A DNA stretch of 64,000 nucleotides from Xiheibacterium sp038325765 (lineage in GTDB: Bacteria > Myxococcota_A > Polyangia > Nannocystales > Nannocystaceae): positions 71,500-135,499 of the forward strand of contig JBBQJI010000013.1 of NCBI GenBank assembly GCA_038325765.1. Reading direction: 5' to 3'. The notes under the pieces were generated by a model. The model saw nothing but the letters and a program-made list of their open reading frames with translations, was not told where the DNA came from and ran no database searches. Position numbers and translations under genes: made by a program. Positions 27,651-36,631 of this stretch are shown in pieces (the stretch's first letter is position 1; the number at the start of each line of letters is the position of its first letter).

Positions 27651-29036
27651 TCAGCGCGCAAAGCCATTGTTCTCGTCGCGGCGGCGCAGGAACGCCGGGA
27701 TCTCGGAGGGGTCGGAGGACATGTCGGGACGCGTCTCGGCGCGCGGCTCGGGACGTACCTCGGTGCGGGTGTCGGGACCACGCCCGCGGCCGCTGGTCTG
27801 GTGCTGGCCATGGGTTTGGCTGGCCGACGCCGGGGGACCGGAGGGCCCGCGGAGCATCGACGGAGGAATCGACGCCTGCTGCGGACGGCTCGGTGCCTGC
27901 AACTGCGCGCCGGAGAACAGCCCCGGCTGACGGCCATTGCCGAGGGTTCCCTGGGTCACGATGTCCTTGCGATTGCCGGGGCCGACGGTGCCGACCGCGA
28001 CCATCTGCGACTGGCGACGCCGCGCGCCGCTGTGGCTGCGGATCGCCTCTTCGAGATCCTCGTGCGCGGGCACGTGCTGATCGAAGCCGGTCGCGATCAC
28101 GGTGATGCGCAGGGCATCGCCCATGTGCTCGTCGATGACCGCACCGAAGATGATGTTGCAGTCCTCGTGCGCGGCCTCTTGGATCAGGGACGCGGCCTCT
28201 TCGACCTCGTGGAGCTTGAGGTCGGGACCGGCGGTGATGTTGATGAGGATGCCCTTGGCGCCCTGGATGGTGACATCCTCGAGCAGCGGGCTGTTGATCG
28301 CCTGCTGGGCGGCCGCGAGCGCGCGGCCCTCTTCGGTGGCGAAGCCCATGCCCATCAGCGCGCGGCCCTGGCCCGACATGATGGTTCGGACGTCCGCGAA
28401 ATCGACGTTGATGATGCCCGGGATCGTGATGAGATCCGAGACGCCCTGGGTGGCGTGCTGCAGGACCTCGTCGCACAGCTTGAAGCTGTCGAGCAGGCTC
28501 GTCGACGTGCTGGTGACGTCGAGCAGGCGATCGTTGGGGATCGTGATGAGGGTGTCGACGGCGCGCTCGAGGGCGGCGATGCCCTCCTCGCCGATGCGGA
28601 GGCGGCGACGGCCCTCGAAGCGAAACGGCTTGGTGACGACGCCGACGCACAGGGCGCCGCACTCGCGGGCGACCTGGGCCACGATCGGCGCGGCACCGGT
28701 GCCGGTGCCGCCGCCCATGCCGGCGGTGACGAAGACCATGTCGGCACCGCGCAGCACCTCGGTGAGCTCGGCGATGCTCTCGAGCGCAGCTTCGCGTCCG
28801 CGCTCGGGGTTCGCACCGGCACCGAGCCCGCGGGTGATGGCCCCGCCGAGCTGGATGCGCACGGGCGCCCGGCTCTTCTCCAGCGCCTGGACGTCGGTGT
28901 TGGCGGCGATGAACTCGACGCCCTCGACCCCGTGGCCGATCATCGTGTTGATCGCGTTGCCGCCGGCGCCCCCCACACCGATCACCTTGATCTTCGCGTG
29001 GTCCGGGAACGCTTCCTCGAGTTCGAAGTACGCCAT
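27651..29036 (-). CDS. ftsZ: Cell division protein FtsZ
   Basis: Tubulin-like GTPase that forms the division ring. The 461-aa protein has the GTP-binding start IGVGGAGGNAINTM, the tubulin signature AGMGGGTGTGAAP, and the T7 synergy loop region NVDFADVRTIM. After a long Pro/Gln/Arg-rich linker (about 110 residues) comes the conserved C-terminal peptide EIPAFLRRR, which binds FtsA and other partners. A TACCTC-like box lies about 50 bp upstream, and the leader carries GGGGGGAAGG, so this gene probably has a normal leader. Its position before ftsQ is unusual. Confidence 0.98.
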   Translation of the reverse strand: MAYFELEEAFPDHAKIKVIGVGGAGGNAINTMIGHGVEGVEFIAANTDVQALEKSRAPVRIQLGGAITRGLGAGANPERGREAALESIAELTEVLRGADMVFVTAGMGGGTGTGAAPIVAQVARECGALCVGVVTKPFRFEGRRRLRIGEEGIAALERAVDTLITIPNDRLLDVTSTSTSLLDSFKLCDEVLQHATQGVSDLITIPGIINVDFADVRTIMSGQGRALMGMGFATEEGRALAAAQQAINSPLLEDVTIQGAKGILINITAGPDLKLHEVEEAASLIQEAAHEDCNIIFGAVIDEHMGDALRITVIATGFDQHVPAHEDLEEAIRSHSGARRRQSQMVAVGTVGPGNRKDIVTQGTLGNGRQPGLFSGAQLQAPSRPQQASIPPSMLRGPSGPPASASQTHGQHQTSGRGRGPDTRTEVRPEPRAETRPDMSSDPSEIPAFLRRRDENNGFAR

Positions 29037-29209
29037 GGCGAGTTGTTGCCTTCCCCCCGGCGCGGACGGGCCCAGTGGGGCCTCCGTGCGAGGTACGCTT
29101 CGATCGCCTTACACGGCCGGATCGGGGCCGGCAAGAAAACCGCAAAGCTGGGGTGCGGACCGCAGCCCCGCGGGGCGCGCGCGGCCGGGGCGGGGCGGGC
29201 TCGTCCGAC

Positions 29210-30007
29210 TCACGTCGGCGCGGCCCGGGCCCAGGCCGCCGTCGCCGCGTCGATGGGGTAGTAGGTCTCGATCCGCAGCTCGTGCGCCGTCACGTCGACC
29301 GGCGTGCCCAGGGTCGCCAACGTGGTGAAAAACCGCAGCTCGAGCGCGCCGCGACGCAGGTGGACCGGCACCAGCAAGCGCGGCGCGGTGACGACGAGTT
29401 CCCGCGGCGCGGGCAGCGGACCATACGCGGCCAAGGAATCGAGCAACTGAGCACCGGCACCGGATGAATCCCCCAGTCCCTCGGAGCGCAGCCGGCCGAG
29501 CACCGCGCCCGCGACCTCGTTCCAGTTGACGATCGATGGCCGGAATCCGCCGGGGTGGAAGAGCATGTGCATCGCGTTGTTGCCGATCGCCGCGAGGGCC
29601 TGCGGGTCGTCCACGAAGGCCGCGATGACGCGGCGGGCCCCGGCGTTGGTCGCGAGCACGCTCCAACGGGGGTCGACGACCAACGCCGGGAATGGATCGT
29701 GATGGTCGAGGATCAGATCGAGCAGGCGCCGCAGCTCGCCCATCTGCGGCGCCGCGAGGGCCTCGTCGCGGAACACGGGCGCGAAGCCGGCGGCCAGCAG
29801 CCAGCGGTTGCGCTCGCGCAGCGGCACGTCGAGCGTCGACGCGAGCAGCAGCACCATCTCGCGACTGGGCACCGACTTGCCGGTCTCGACGCAGCTGAGG
29901 TGCCGCGTCGACACCAGCGCGCGCTCGGCCAGCGCGAGCTGTGACAGGCCCCGGCTGCGTCGCCAGTGCCGGACCAGGTGCCCGACGGGCTCGGTGGTCA
30001 GTGGCAT
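29210..30007 (-). CDS. XRE-family regulator with MmyB-like ligand domain
   Basis: A 265-aa transcription factor. Residues 8-65 are a Cro/C1-type helix-turn-helix (VRHWRRSRGLSQLALAERALVSTRHLSCVETGKSVPSREMVLLLA). The rest matches the MmyB-like ligand-binding region: LLAAGFAPVFRDEALAAPQM, then PFPALVVDPRWSVLATNAGA. Its effector is unknown. It is divergent from a small membrane-protein gene at 30144, which may be its target. A TACGCT box ends 7 nt before the ATG. Confidence 0.9.
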   Translation of the reverse strand: MPLTTEPVGHLVRHWRRSRGLSQLALAERALVSTRHLSCVETGKSVPSREMVLLLASTLDVPLRERNRWLLAAGFAPVFRDEALAAPQMGELRRLLDLILDHHDPFPALVVDPRWSVLATNAGARRVIAAFVDDPQALAAIGNNAMHMLFHPGGFRPSIVNWNEVAGAVLGRLRSEGLGDSSGAGAQLLDSLAAYGPLPAPRELVVTAPRLLVPVHLRRGALELRFFTTLATLGTPVDVTAHELRIETYYPIDAATAAWARAAPT

Positions 30008-30014
30008 GGCCGCG

Positions 30015-30020
30015 AGCGTA
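30015..30020 (-). promoter_or_regulatory. Candidate -10 element of the XRE gene
   Basis: TACGCT (minus strand) ends 7 nt before the ATG at 30007. The -35 match is weak (3 of 6 at best). Confidence 0.4.
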
Positions 30021-30143
30021 CGGCGAAAGTATTCGCTGCGGCATGACGTGCGAGGTCATGGCGGGAGGGCGGGGCCGCGGACACGCTGCGTTCAACGGAG
30101 CGCTGGCGCCGTCGCGCCGGATTCATCTCCGAGGAGCTCGCCC

Positions 30144-30437
30144 ATGACCCTCCGTCTCCCTGCCCTGCTCGTGCTCGTGCCGTTTGCTGCCTACTCGGTC
30201 TGGGTGGCCGCCACCCATGGTCCGCTGGGGTTTCTCGGACTCGCGGGTCGCGAGCCGTGGGCTATGCAGATGCTCGTCGATCTCGTGATCGCGTTCGTGT
30301 TCACCGGCGGATGGCTGCTCGGCGACGCGCGTCGTCGCGGTCGCACTGCGTGGCCGTTCGTCGTTGGATTGGCGCTTTTCGGGTCGATCTCGGCCTTGGT
30401 CTACGTGGTGACAGGGCGATCTCGGGCGGGCCGATGA
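30144..30437 (+). CDS. Small membrane protein, three helices
   Basis: A 97-aa protein with three predicted transmembrane helices, at about residues 4-24, 42-60 and 70-90. A basic loop, GDARRRGRTAWPFVV, lies between the last two. This layout resembles DUF2834-type proteins, but I am not certain. A GAGGAG site lies 8 nt before the ATG. It is divergent from the XRE regulator and may be controlled by it. Confidence 0.75.
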   Translation: MTLRLPALLVLVPFAAYSVWVAATHGPLGFLGLAGREPWAMQMLVDLVIAFVFTGGWLLGDARRRGRTAWPFVVGLALFGSISALVYVVTGRSRAGR

Positions 30438-30497
30438 CGCTGCGCCGGACCCCGTGACGCCCGGGTCCCGCAGGGCTATCGTGCATGCGAGTTCCGC

Positions 30498-31031
30498 GTG
30501 ACGACCAGCCCGCCGCCACCGCCCGAGATCCTTGCCATCACCCGGCCCCACCCCAAGCTGTGGACGCTGTACATCCTCCGCGCGCTCCTGACCGGGCCGG
30601 CGTTCCCCATCGTCGCGGTCATCTTGTACTTCCGCTACTACACCATGCGCTTCCACTTCGATGCGCAGGGGGTGCACATGCGGTGGGGAATCCTGTTCCG
30701 CCACGAAGTCAACCTGACCTACCGCCGCGTCCAGGACATCCATCTGCGCTCGGGGTTGTTCCAGCGCTGGCTCGGGCTGGCCGACGTGCTGGTGCAGACG
30801 GCGTCGGGATCGGCGAGCGCCGAGATGACCCTCGAGGGGCTGGTCGAGTACGCCCAGGTGCGCGACTTCCTCTACGCGCGCATGCGGGGCCACGTCGAGG
30901 GCGATGGCACACCGGGCGCGCCGCCGCTCGTCGCCGCGCTGCACCAGGTCACCCGCGAGCTCGCGGCGGTGCGCGTGGCCCTCGACCGTCTCGCCGCCGA
31001 CCCCCGCCGCGCCCCGGCGAGCAGGGGCTGA
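30498..31031 (+). CDS. Bacterial PH-domain membrane protein (YdbS-like)
   Basis: A 177-aa protein with one hydrophobic segment near residues 25-45 and a bPH2 domain: RFHFDAQGVHMRWGILFRHEVNLTYRRVQDIHLRSGLFQRWLGLADVLVQTASG. The VNLTYRRVQDI motif is the family hallmark. These proteins usually come in adjacent pairs with a role at the membrane that is poorly known. The start is GTG. It lies five bases before a second protein of the same family, so the two form an operon. Confidence 0.85.
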   Translation: MTTSPPPPPEILAITRPHPKLWTLYILRALLTGPAFPIVAVILYFRYYTMRFHFDAQGVHMRWGILFRHEVNLTYRRVQDIHLRSGLFQRWLGLADVLVQTASGSASAEMTLEGLVEYAQVRDFLYARMRGHVEGDGTPGAPPLVAALHQVTRELAAVRVALDRLAADPRRAPASRG

Positions 31032-31036
31032 CGCCG

Positions 31037-31780
31037 ATGTGGAATCGCTTCGTCACGCTGCTCTCCGAGGTCTGCGCAACGCCCGATCCGCCGCGCGCAC
31101 GCACGGGTGCCTCGGTGTTCCGGGCCGCGCCCGCCTACCTCCGCTACCGCCTCACCCTGTGGCTGTTGCGGCGCCTCGCGGTCCTCGCCCCCATCGTGGC
31201 ATCCGCCATCGTGTTCGAGACCGAGGCCCGCAGCGCCCTCGGGGTCTCGGACTTCGTCGCCGCCATCGTGCACGTCGTCGAGGGCTCCGCCGCCCTGGCG
31301 TGGCTGGCGAGCATGCCGGTCGGCTACGCGCTGGTACGGCTCGACTACGAGCAGCGCTGGTACGTCGTCACCGACCGCAGCCTGTTCATCCGCGAGGGCG
31401 TCACCCTGGTGCGCGAGATGACGCTGACGTTCGCCAACGTGCAGAACGTGACGGTCGAACAGGGGCCGCTGCAGCGGATCTTCGCCGTCGCGGATCTGCG
31501 GGTGCAGACCGCCGGTGGTGGCGGCACCGAGGCGCCAGGGCAACCCTCGATGCACACCGGCTTTCTCCGCGGCCTCGATGACGCGGCGACACTGCGGACC
31601 TTGATCATGGCGCGGCTCCGGCTGGGGGCCGACGCGGGCCTCGGCGATCCCGACGATACCAGCACCCCTGCGATCGACGCCGCCCTGGGCGATCTGCTCT
31701 CACAGGCCCGGGCGCTCGGCGCCAGCGCGCGCCGGATCATCGCGGACGCCCACGACGCCGCGGCGCTGCCCCCCGCTTGA
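31037..31780 (+). CDS. Bacterial PH-domain membrane protein (YdbT/YdbS-like)
   Basis: A 247-aa partner of the preceding protein. Two hydrophobic segments (residues 40-60 and 75-100) are followed by a bPH2-like domain: YVVTDRSLFIREGVTLVREMTLTFANVQNVTVEQGPLQRIFAVADLRVQT. The C-terminal 60 residues are helical and Ala-rich. The pair is transcribed together and ends convergent with the P450 gene. Function at the envelope is unknown. Confidence 0.83.
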   Translation: MWNRFVTLLSEVCATPDPPRARTGASVFRAAPAYLRYRLTLWLLRRLAVLAPIVASAIVFETEARSALGVSDFVAAIVHVVEGSAALAWLASMPVGYALVRLDYEQRWYVVTDRSLFIREGVTLVREMTLTFANVQNVTVEQGPLQRIFAVADLRVQTAGGGGTEAPGQPSMHTGFLRGLDDAATLRTLIMARLRLGADAGLGDPDDTSTPAIDAALGDLLSQARALGASARRIIADAHDAAALPPA

Positions 31781-31801
31781 TCGGCCGCGCGGCCGGCCCC
31801 C

Positions 31802-33109
31802 TCACCGTGGCCCTACGCAGATCGGCACCCCGCCGCTGGGCGCCATCGTCACGCTGCGCCGCACAGGCACGGGCGGCCGCGCGTCGAGCAGCGCGATGCG
31901 GTGGCGCGCGAGCGCAACCCCGAGCACGATCTTCATCTCGAAGGTGGCGAACGCGGCCCCGATGCAGCGGCGGTGACCGCCACCGAACGGCAGGTACTCG
32001 AACGGCGAGAAGCGGCGCTCGAGGAAGCGCGTGGGCACGAAGCGCTCGGGCTCGGGGTACAGCTCCTCGCGACGGTGGGCGAGCAGCGCGCTGGCCGACA
32101 CGCCCGTGCCCGCCGGGACCTCGAACGCGCCGAGCTGCAGCGGCGCCCGCAGCACCCGCAACACCTCGGTCACCACCGGGTACAGTCGCATCGCCTCCTT
32201 GCACACGGCATCGAGGTACTCGAGCTTCGCTAGCGCCTCGCCGCCGGGATCCGGGCCCAACGCGTCGATCTCGGCCTGCGCACGCGCGAGGGTTTCGGGG
32301 CTTCGGTGCAGCAGCTCGATCACCCAGGCGATCGTGATCGCGGTGGTCTCGTGGCCCGCGAACAGCATGGTCCGCAGCTCGTCGCGGATCGACGCGTCGG
32401 CCATCGCCTCGCCGTCGTCGTACCGCGACTGCACGAGCAGACTGCACACGTCGGCGCCCGGGTTGTGTCGCGCCGCGTCGATCTGCGCCTGCAGGAGGGC
32501 GTCGACGGCGACGAAGCGGCGGCGGAACCGCGCCCATGGACCGACGCCACCGAGCTCGCGCTGCAAAAACGGCATGAAGAACATCAGCGGCGACGAGGCC
32601 TCGACCATCTCGACCACCGCCCGCTGCAGCCTCGCCGCGCTGGCGTCGTCGCGGGCCCCGAAGATCGCCCGGGTGATCACCTCGAGCGAGATGCCCTGCG
32701 CGAGCTCGAGGGCGCTCACCCGCGGCGCATCGACCACTGCACCGAAGCGGCGGCGCGCCACGTCGACGATGCCGTCGGCGTACGCGCGCATGCGATCGCC
32801 GTGCATCGGCGGCATCAGCAGCTTGCGCTCGCGGGTGTGCGGTGCGCCCTCGAGCATGAAGATCGAGCGCTGCCCGAGCATGGGACCGAGGGCGTCGACC
32901 GCCCACGGGCCGAAGATCTCCGGATCGGCGCCGAAGATGACCTTGATGAGCGCGGGGTCGCCGGTGAGGACGACCGTGCCGTTGACCGTCGGGATCGTGA
33001 ATGGATCGCCGTAGCGCGACGACCACCGCGGGAAGTCGCGGAACGGTGAGCGCAGCACGCGGTAGGTGCTGCGCAGCACGCCGGATGGACCGGGAGGGAG
33101 TTGGACCAT
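31802..33109 (-). CDS. Cytochrome P450 monooxygenase
   Basis: A 435-aa heme monooxygenase that inserts oxygen into an organic substrate. Visible motifs are the oxygen-binding I-helix AGHETTA, the ExxR motif (CKEAMRLYP) and the heme-binding loop FGGGHRRCIG with the cysteine ligand. No membrane anchor, so it is soluble and needs separate redox partners, which are not nearby. The substrate cannot be deduced; the LPPGP start resembles fatty-acid, terpene or xenobiotic types. I chose the ATG at 33109, directly before LPPGP. It is divergent from a TetR gene with paired palindromes between them. Confidence 0.93.
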   Translation of the reverse strand: MVQLPPGPSGVLRSTYRVLRSPFRDFPRWSSRYGDPFTIPTVNGTVVLTGDPALIKVIFGADPEIFGPWAVDALGPMLGQRSIFMLEGAPHTRERKLLMPPMHGDRMRAYADGIVDVARRRFGAVVDAPRVSALELAQGISLEVITRAIFGARDDASAARLQRAVVEMVEASSPLMFFMPFLQRELGGVGPWARFRRRFVAVDALLQAQIDAARHNPGADVCSLLVQSRYDDGEAMADASIRDELRTMLFAGHETTAITIAWVIELLHRSPETLARAQAEIDALGPDPGGEALAKLEYLDAVCKEAMRLYPVVTEVLRVLRAPLQLGAFEVPAGTGVSASALLAHRREELYPEPERFVPTRFLERRFSPFEYLPFGGGHRRCIGAAFATFEMKIVLGVALARHRIALLDARPPVPVRRSVTMAPSGGVPICVGPR

Positions 33110-33240
33110 GCTGATCACACGAGCGAGGCGCCGAGCACCGAGCCCGACGCGGAGGCCCACGACGTCCCGTGGGCGAGGATCCAGCCGCGGCTGGGATGGG
33201 ACACGGCAAGGGCGCGACAGTGGGGACGGTTCATGGGCTC

Positions 33241-33277
33241 CTATCGTTCGATAGTCCTATGAACTATCGAACGATAG
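33241..33277. promoter_or_regulatory. Paired palindromic operator between P450 and tetR
   Basis: CTATCGTTCGATAG (33241-33254) and CTATCGAACGATAG (33264-33277) are reverse complements of each other, separated by 9 bp. Each is itself a palindrome with arms CTATCG and CGATAG. It lies in the only gap between the P450 and tetR genes and is the likely TetR binding site for both. Confidence 0.75.
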
Positions 33278-33339
33278 TGTCGAGCAAACCCGCCCGGATC
33301 CTGGAATTTTTCCTTTGAAATCATGTAGATTGAATTTGG

Positions 33340-33975
33340 ATGGCGCGATCCCCGACACCCGCGACGGCCGAACGCGTCAACCCCGCGGTTCGCCGTCGCG
33401 AGGTGCTCGAGGCCGCCCTCGAGCTTCTCGCCGAGCACGGCTACGCCGGCGCGTCGCTGCGCAAGCTCGCCGCGAAGCTGGGGATCCAGCAGCCGAGTCT
33501 CTATCACTACTTCACGAGCAAGCAGGATCTCGTCGAGCAGGTGCTCGCGACGTTCGCCGACGACATGCTGACCGCCTCGACATCGGCACCCCCCGAGCGG
33601 ATCGAGGACGCCCCGCGGTGGATCCGCGACATCGTCGTGGCGATGTACGAACGCCGCACCCACCCGCTGTTCGTACGCGTGATGTTCGCGGTGGCGCGCA
33701 TCGACCCCCGCTACAGCAAGATGCTGCGCGAGCTCTTCGTGGATCGCACCGAGATGGCGATGCGCATGTTCGCCAAGCCCTTCGTCGATCGCGGCGAGAT
33801 CGAGGAGTCGGTGGCAATCTACAGCGCCCGCATGACCATCAACGCCATCGCCCTCACGTTGATGGAGGAGAAGGTGCTGTTCGAAGACCGGGCTCTGCGA
33901 CCCGAGGTGCTCGCGTACATCGACTACGTGGTCGAGGCGATGCGGGCGCACGTGATCCGCAATCGCCTGCGCTGA
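33340..33975 (+). CDS. TetR-family repressor
   Basis: A 211-aa regulator. The N-terminal helix-turn-helix is typical: EVLEAALELLAEHGYAGASLRKLAAKLGIQQPSLYHYFTSKQDLVEQ. The remaining helices form the ligand-binding and dimer domain. It probably represses itself and the divergent P450 through the paired palindromes at 33241-33277, with a substrate-like ligand lifting repression. A TAGATT box ends 8 nt before the ATG. Its stop codon directly abuts that of the convergent lipoprotein gene. Confidence 0.92.
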   Translation: MARSPTPATAERVNPAVRRREVLEAALELLAEHGYAGASLRKLAAKLGIQQPSLYHYFTSKQDLVEQVLATFADDMLTASTSAPPERIEDAPRWIRDIVVAMYERRTHPLFVRVMFAVARIDPRYSKMLRELFVDRTEMAMRMFAKPFVDRGEIEESVAIYSARMTINAIALTLMEEKVLFEDRALRPEVLAYIDYVVEAMRAHVIRNRLR

Positions 33976-34323
33976 CTACTCGCAGCCGAGGCCATCGCCA
34001 TCGGCGTCGAGCCCGTATGCGTCCGGGCCCACCACCATCACGGGCGCCGCACCGAGGGCCACGACGTCGGGGCAGTCGAGCTCGTCGACGACGGGCAGAC
34101 ACGGCACGTACGACGGGTGGCAGTCGGGTTCGGTCGGCCCGTCGCCCGAGCTCGCGTCGTCGGCCTGCGACGTGTCGTCGATGCCATCGTCGATGTCGTC
34201 GTCGATGTCGTCGCCCGTCGAGCTCCCGCCGCCCTCGCCCTCAGCGTCCTCGGGGCCGAGCAGGGGCCGCGCGCAGCCGAGCACCAGCACGCACAGGCCG
34301 CCGACCGCCCCGGCCGGGCGCAT
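33976..34323 (-). CDS. Small lipoprotein with Excalibur-like tail
   Basis: A 115-aa lipoprotein. The signal peptide (GAVGGLCVLVLGC) ends in a good lipobox. A Gly/Ser/Asp linker follows, then a short Cys-containing region ending in DAYGLDADGDGLGCE. This matches the calcium-binding loop of Excalibur domains (DxDxDG followed by Cys-Glu), but the full domain is longer, so it is a minimal version. Its ATG overlaps the aroE stop (TGATG), so it is translated with aroE, an odd pairing of a surface protein with a biosynthetic enzyme. Confidence 0.78.
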   Translation of the reverse strand: MRPAGAVGGLCVLVLGCARPLLGPEDAEGEGGGSSTGDDIDDDIDDGIDDTSQADDASSGDGPTEPDCHPSYVPCLPVVDELDCPDVVALGAAPVMVVGPDAYGLDADGDGLGCE

Positions 34324-35156
34324 CACCGGTACAGCGCCCTGCGCATCGTCGCGACCACCGACGCGGGCAGCGCGATCCCCAGCCACAGCTCGAGCCCGCG
34401 CACGCCCTGCCACAGCAAGGTCGCGAGGCCATCTTGTGTACGGGCGCCGCGGCGCGCGGCGTCGTCGAGCCAGCCGCCGTGGATACGGGGATAGACCATG
34501 TCGACGACTCGCGCGCCGTCGACCAGCCGATCGAGCGGCAGCGGCGTGACGAAGTGTTCGGGGCCGCCCTTCATGCCGACCGTGGTCGCGTTGACCAGCA
34601 GCTCGCACGATCCCACGGCGTCGTTGAGTTCGCTGTAGCCGCAGCGCGCGACGCCGTCGAGCGCGGGTAGACGGCCCGGCTCGCGGCTGACCCACACGAC
34701 ATCGCAGGCCACCTCGCCGTGGCGCAGGGCGTCGATGACCGAGCGCGCCGCACCGCCGCCGCCGAGGACCACCGCGCGTTTCGGCGGCGCACCGCCGAGC
34801 TCGGCGAGGGCGTCGAGGAACCCCGCACCATCGGTGTTGTGCCCGACCAGCTCGCCGCGCCGGATCAGCACCGTGTTCATGGCGCCCGTCCGCGCCGCCT
34901 CGGGCGAGAGTCGATCCATGTGGGCTACCGCCGCGCGCTTGTGGGGCACGGTGAGGTTGAGCCCGCCCATGCCCATGCCGCGGGCGCCGGTGAGCGCGTT
35001 GGCCAGGGCGTGGGGACGCACGTGGAACGCGAAGTAGCGGTGCGGCAGGCCCAGCGCCGCGAACGCGGCATTGTGCATGTCGGGCGAGCGCGAGTGGCCG
35101 ACGGGATCGCCGAACACTCCGAAGCAACGGCCGGCCTCGGCACCGAGATCATTCAT
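34323..35156 (-). CDS. aroE: Shikimate dehydrogenase
   Basis: Reduces 3-dehydroshikimate to shikimate with NADPH, the fourth step of aromatic amino-acid synthesis. The 277-aa protein has the substrate-binding start FGDPVGHSRSPDMHNAAF, the catalytic lysine motif NLTVPHKRA, NTDGAGFL, and the NADP loop VLGGGGAARSV. The ATG overlaps the xseA stop codon by four bases, so they form an operon. A chorismate synthase gene lies at 38265. Confidence 0.96.
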   Translation of the reverse strand: MNDLGAEAGRCFGVFGDPVGHSRSPDMHNAAFAALGLPHRYFAFHVRPHALANALTGARGMGMGGLNLTVPHKRAAVAHMDRLSPEAARTGAMNTVLIRRGELVGHNTDGAGFLDALAELGGAPPKRAVVLGGGGAARSVIDALRHGEVACDVVWVSREPGRLPALDGVARCGYSELNDAVGSCELLVNATTVGMKGGPEHFVTPLPLDRLVDGARVVDMVYPRIHGGWLDDAARRGARTQDGLATLLWQGVRGLELWLGIALPASVVATMRRALYR

Positions 35157-36631
35157 GTCGTCTCCATGGGATCGTGCGCGTCGTCGGTGGTGAGATCGGG
35201 CGAGATCGCGGTGACGACGGCGGCGAGCGTACCGCGTCGCAGCCGGACATGGATCGCCTGGCCCGGCAACACGGCCCTGGTGTCGGTGAGCACGTGGGGC
35301 GTCTCGTCGGTCACGACGGCGTAACCGCGCTCGAGCACGGCGAGGGGTGACAGGGCGTGCAGGCTCGCGGCGGCGCGCGCCAGTCGCAGCCGGGGTCGCT
35401 CGACCAGGTGATGACCGCGGGCGAACAGCCGCTCGACCAAGGCGCGCAGCCGCGCCCGCCGGCTCGGCACCAGCTGCGCGATCGCTCCGCGCAGCCGCGC
35501 GTTCTGCCCGGCGAGCCGCTCCGCACCCGCGTCGGCGATGGTGCGGCCGTGGGCCTGCAAGCGAGCGAGCACCGCCGACAATCGCCGCCTGTCCCGGGCG
35601 ATCCGCGCGCGTGGATGCTGCACCGCCAACGCCCGCTCGGAGCGCCCGAGCCGGGCCCGCGCGCGCCCTGCCCTGCCGCGGACCACCGCGCCGAGGCGAA
35701 CGATCCCGTGCTCGAGCCGCGCCCGCCGATCCAGGGCGTGGCGCAGCACCGCCGGGGCAAGTCGTGCGGCGAGACCCGAGAGCCGCTGCATCGCCGCACC
35801 TCGATCGGGCACCACCAGCTCGGCCGCCTGCGACGGCGTCGCGGCGCGGAGATCGGCGACGAGATCACAGATCGTCACGTCGACCTCGTGCCCGACCGCG
35901 CTCACCACCGGCACCGGGCACGCAGCGACGGCGTGGGCGAGACGCTCGTCGTTGAACGCCCACAGATCCTCGATCGAGCCGCCGCCACGACCGATGATGA
36001 TCACCTCGACGCCCGGCCACGCCTGCAGGCGCGTGAGGGCCAGGCACAGCGAGCGCGGCGCGTCGTCGCCCTGCACCACTGCCGCGGCGAGCACGAAGTG
36101 GGTCGGGCAACGCCGAAGGGCGACGCGCAAGATGTCGTGCAGCGCGGCGCCGTGGGCCGAGGTCACCAGCCCCACCGTGCGCGGCCACGGCGGCAGCGGC
36201 CGCTTGCGACCGGCCTCGAACAGCCCCATCGCCGCGAGCTTGGCCTTGCGCTGCTCGAGCTCGAGCATGCGCGCACCCAGACCGGCTGGCTCGGCCCGAT
36301 CGGCGTACATCTGGAAGCGGCCCTGCTTGGCGAAGACGCCGACACGACCGGCGACGCGCAGCGACTGCCCGTCCTGGATGCGAAAGCGCAGCCGCTCGAG
36401 GGTCGAGCGCCACATCGCCACGGGCAGCATCGCCTCGTCGTCCTTGAGCGTGAAGAAGGCGTGACCCGCGGCGCCGACACGCAGATTCGAGACCTCGCCC
36501 TCGACCCAGACCATGCCGATGCGCGCATCGAGCGTCTGGTGGGCGAGGCGCACCAGCTGCCCGACGCTCAAGACGGTCGGACCGCTGCGCGCGGGCGCGC
36601 CGGGCCGGAACGAGAGCTCACCTTGTCCCAT
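35153..36631 (-). CDS. xseA: Exodeoxyribonuclease VII large subunit
   Basis: Degrades single-stranded DNA in repair. The 492-aa protein has the N-terminal OB fold (VWVEGEVSNLRVGAAGHAFFTLKDDEAMLPVAMW), then the catalytic region: RTVGLVTSAHGAALHDI, VEVIIIGRGGGSIEDLWAFNDE and VVSAVGHEVDVTICDLVADLRAATPSQAAE. A long coiled-coil-like Arg-rich region follows, and the C-terminus ends in LAVLERGYAVV. The small subunit gene (xseB) is not in the window. It overlaps aroE by four bases. Confidence 0.96.
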   Translation of the reverse strand: MGQGELSFRPGAPARSGPTVLSVGQLVRLAHQTLDARIGMVWVEGEVSNLRVGAAGHAFFTLKDDEAMLPVAMWRSTLERLRFRIQDGQSLRVAGRVGVFAKQGRFQMYADRAEPAGLGARMLELEQRKAKLAAMGLFEAGRKRPLPPWPRTVGLVTSAHGAALHDILRVALRRCPTHFVLAAAVVQGDDAPRSLCLALTRLQAWPGVEVIIIGRGGGSIEDLWAFNDERLAHAVAACPVPVVSAVGHEVDVTICDLVADLRAATPSQAAELVVPDRGAAMQRLSGLAARLAPAVLRHALDRRARLEHGIVRLGAVVRGRAGRARARLGRSERALAVQHPRARIARDRRRLSAVLARLQAHGRTIADAGAERLAGQNARLRGAIAQLVPSRRARLRALVERLFARGHHLVERPRLRLARAAASLHALSPLAVLERGYAVVTDETPHVLTDTRAVLPGQAIHVRLRRGTLAAVVTAISPDLTTDDAHDPMETT

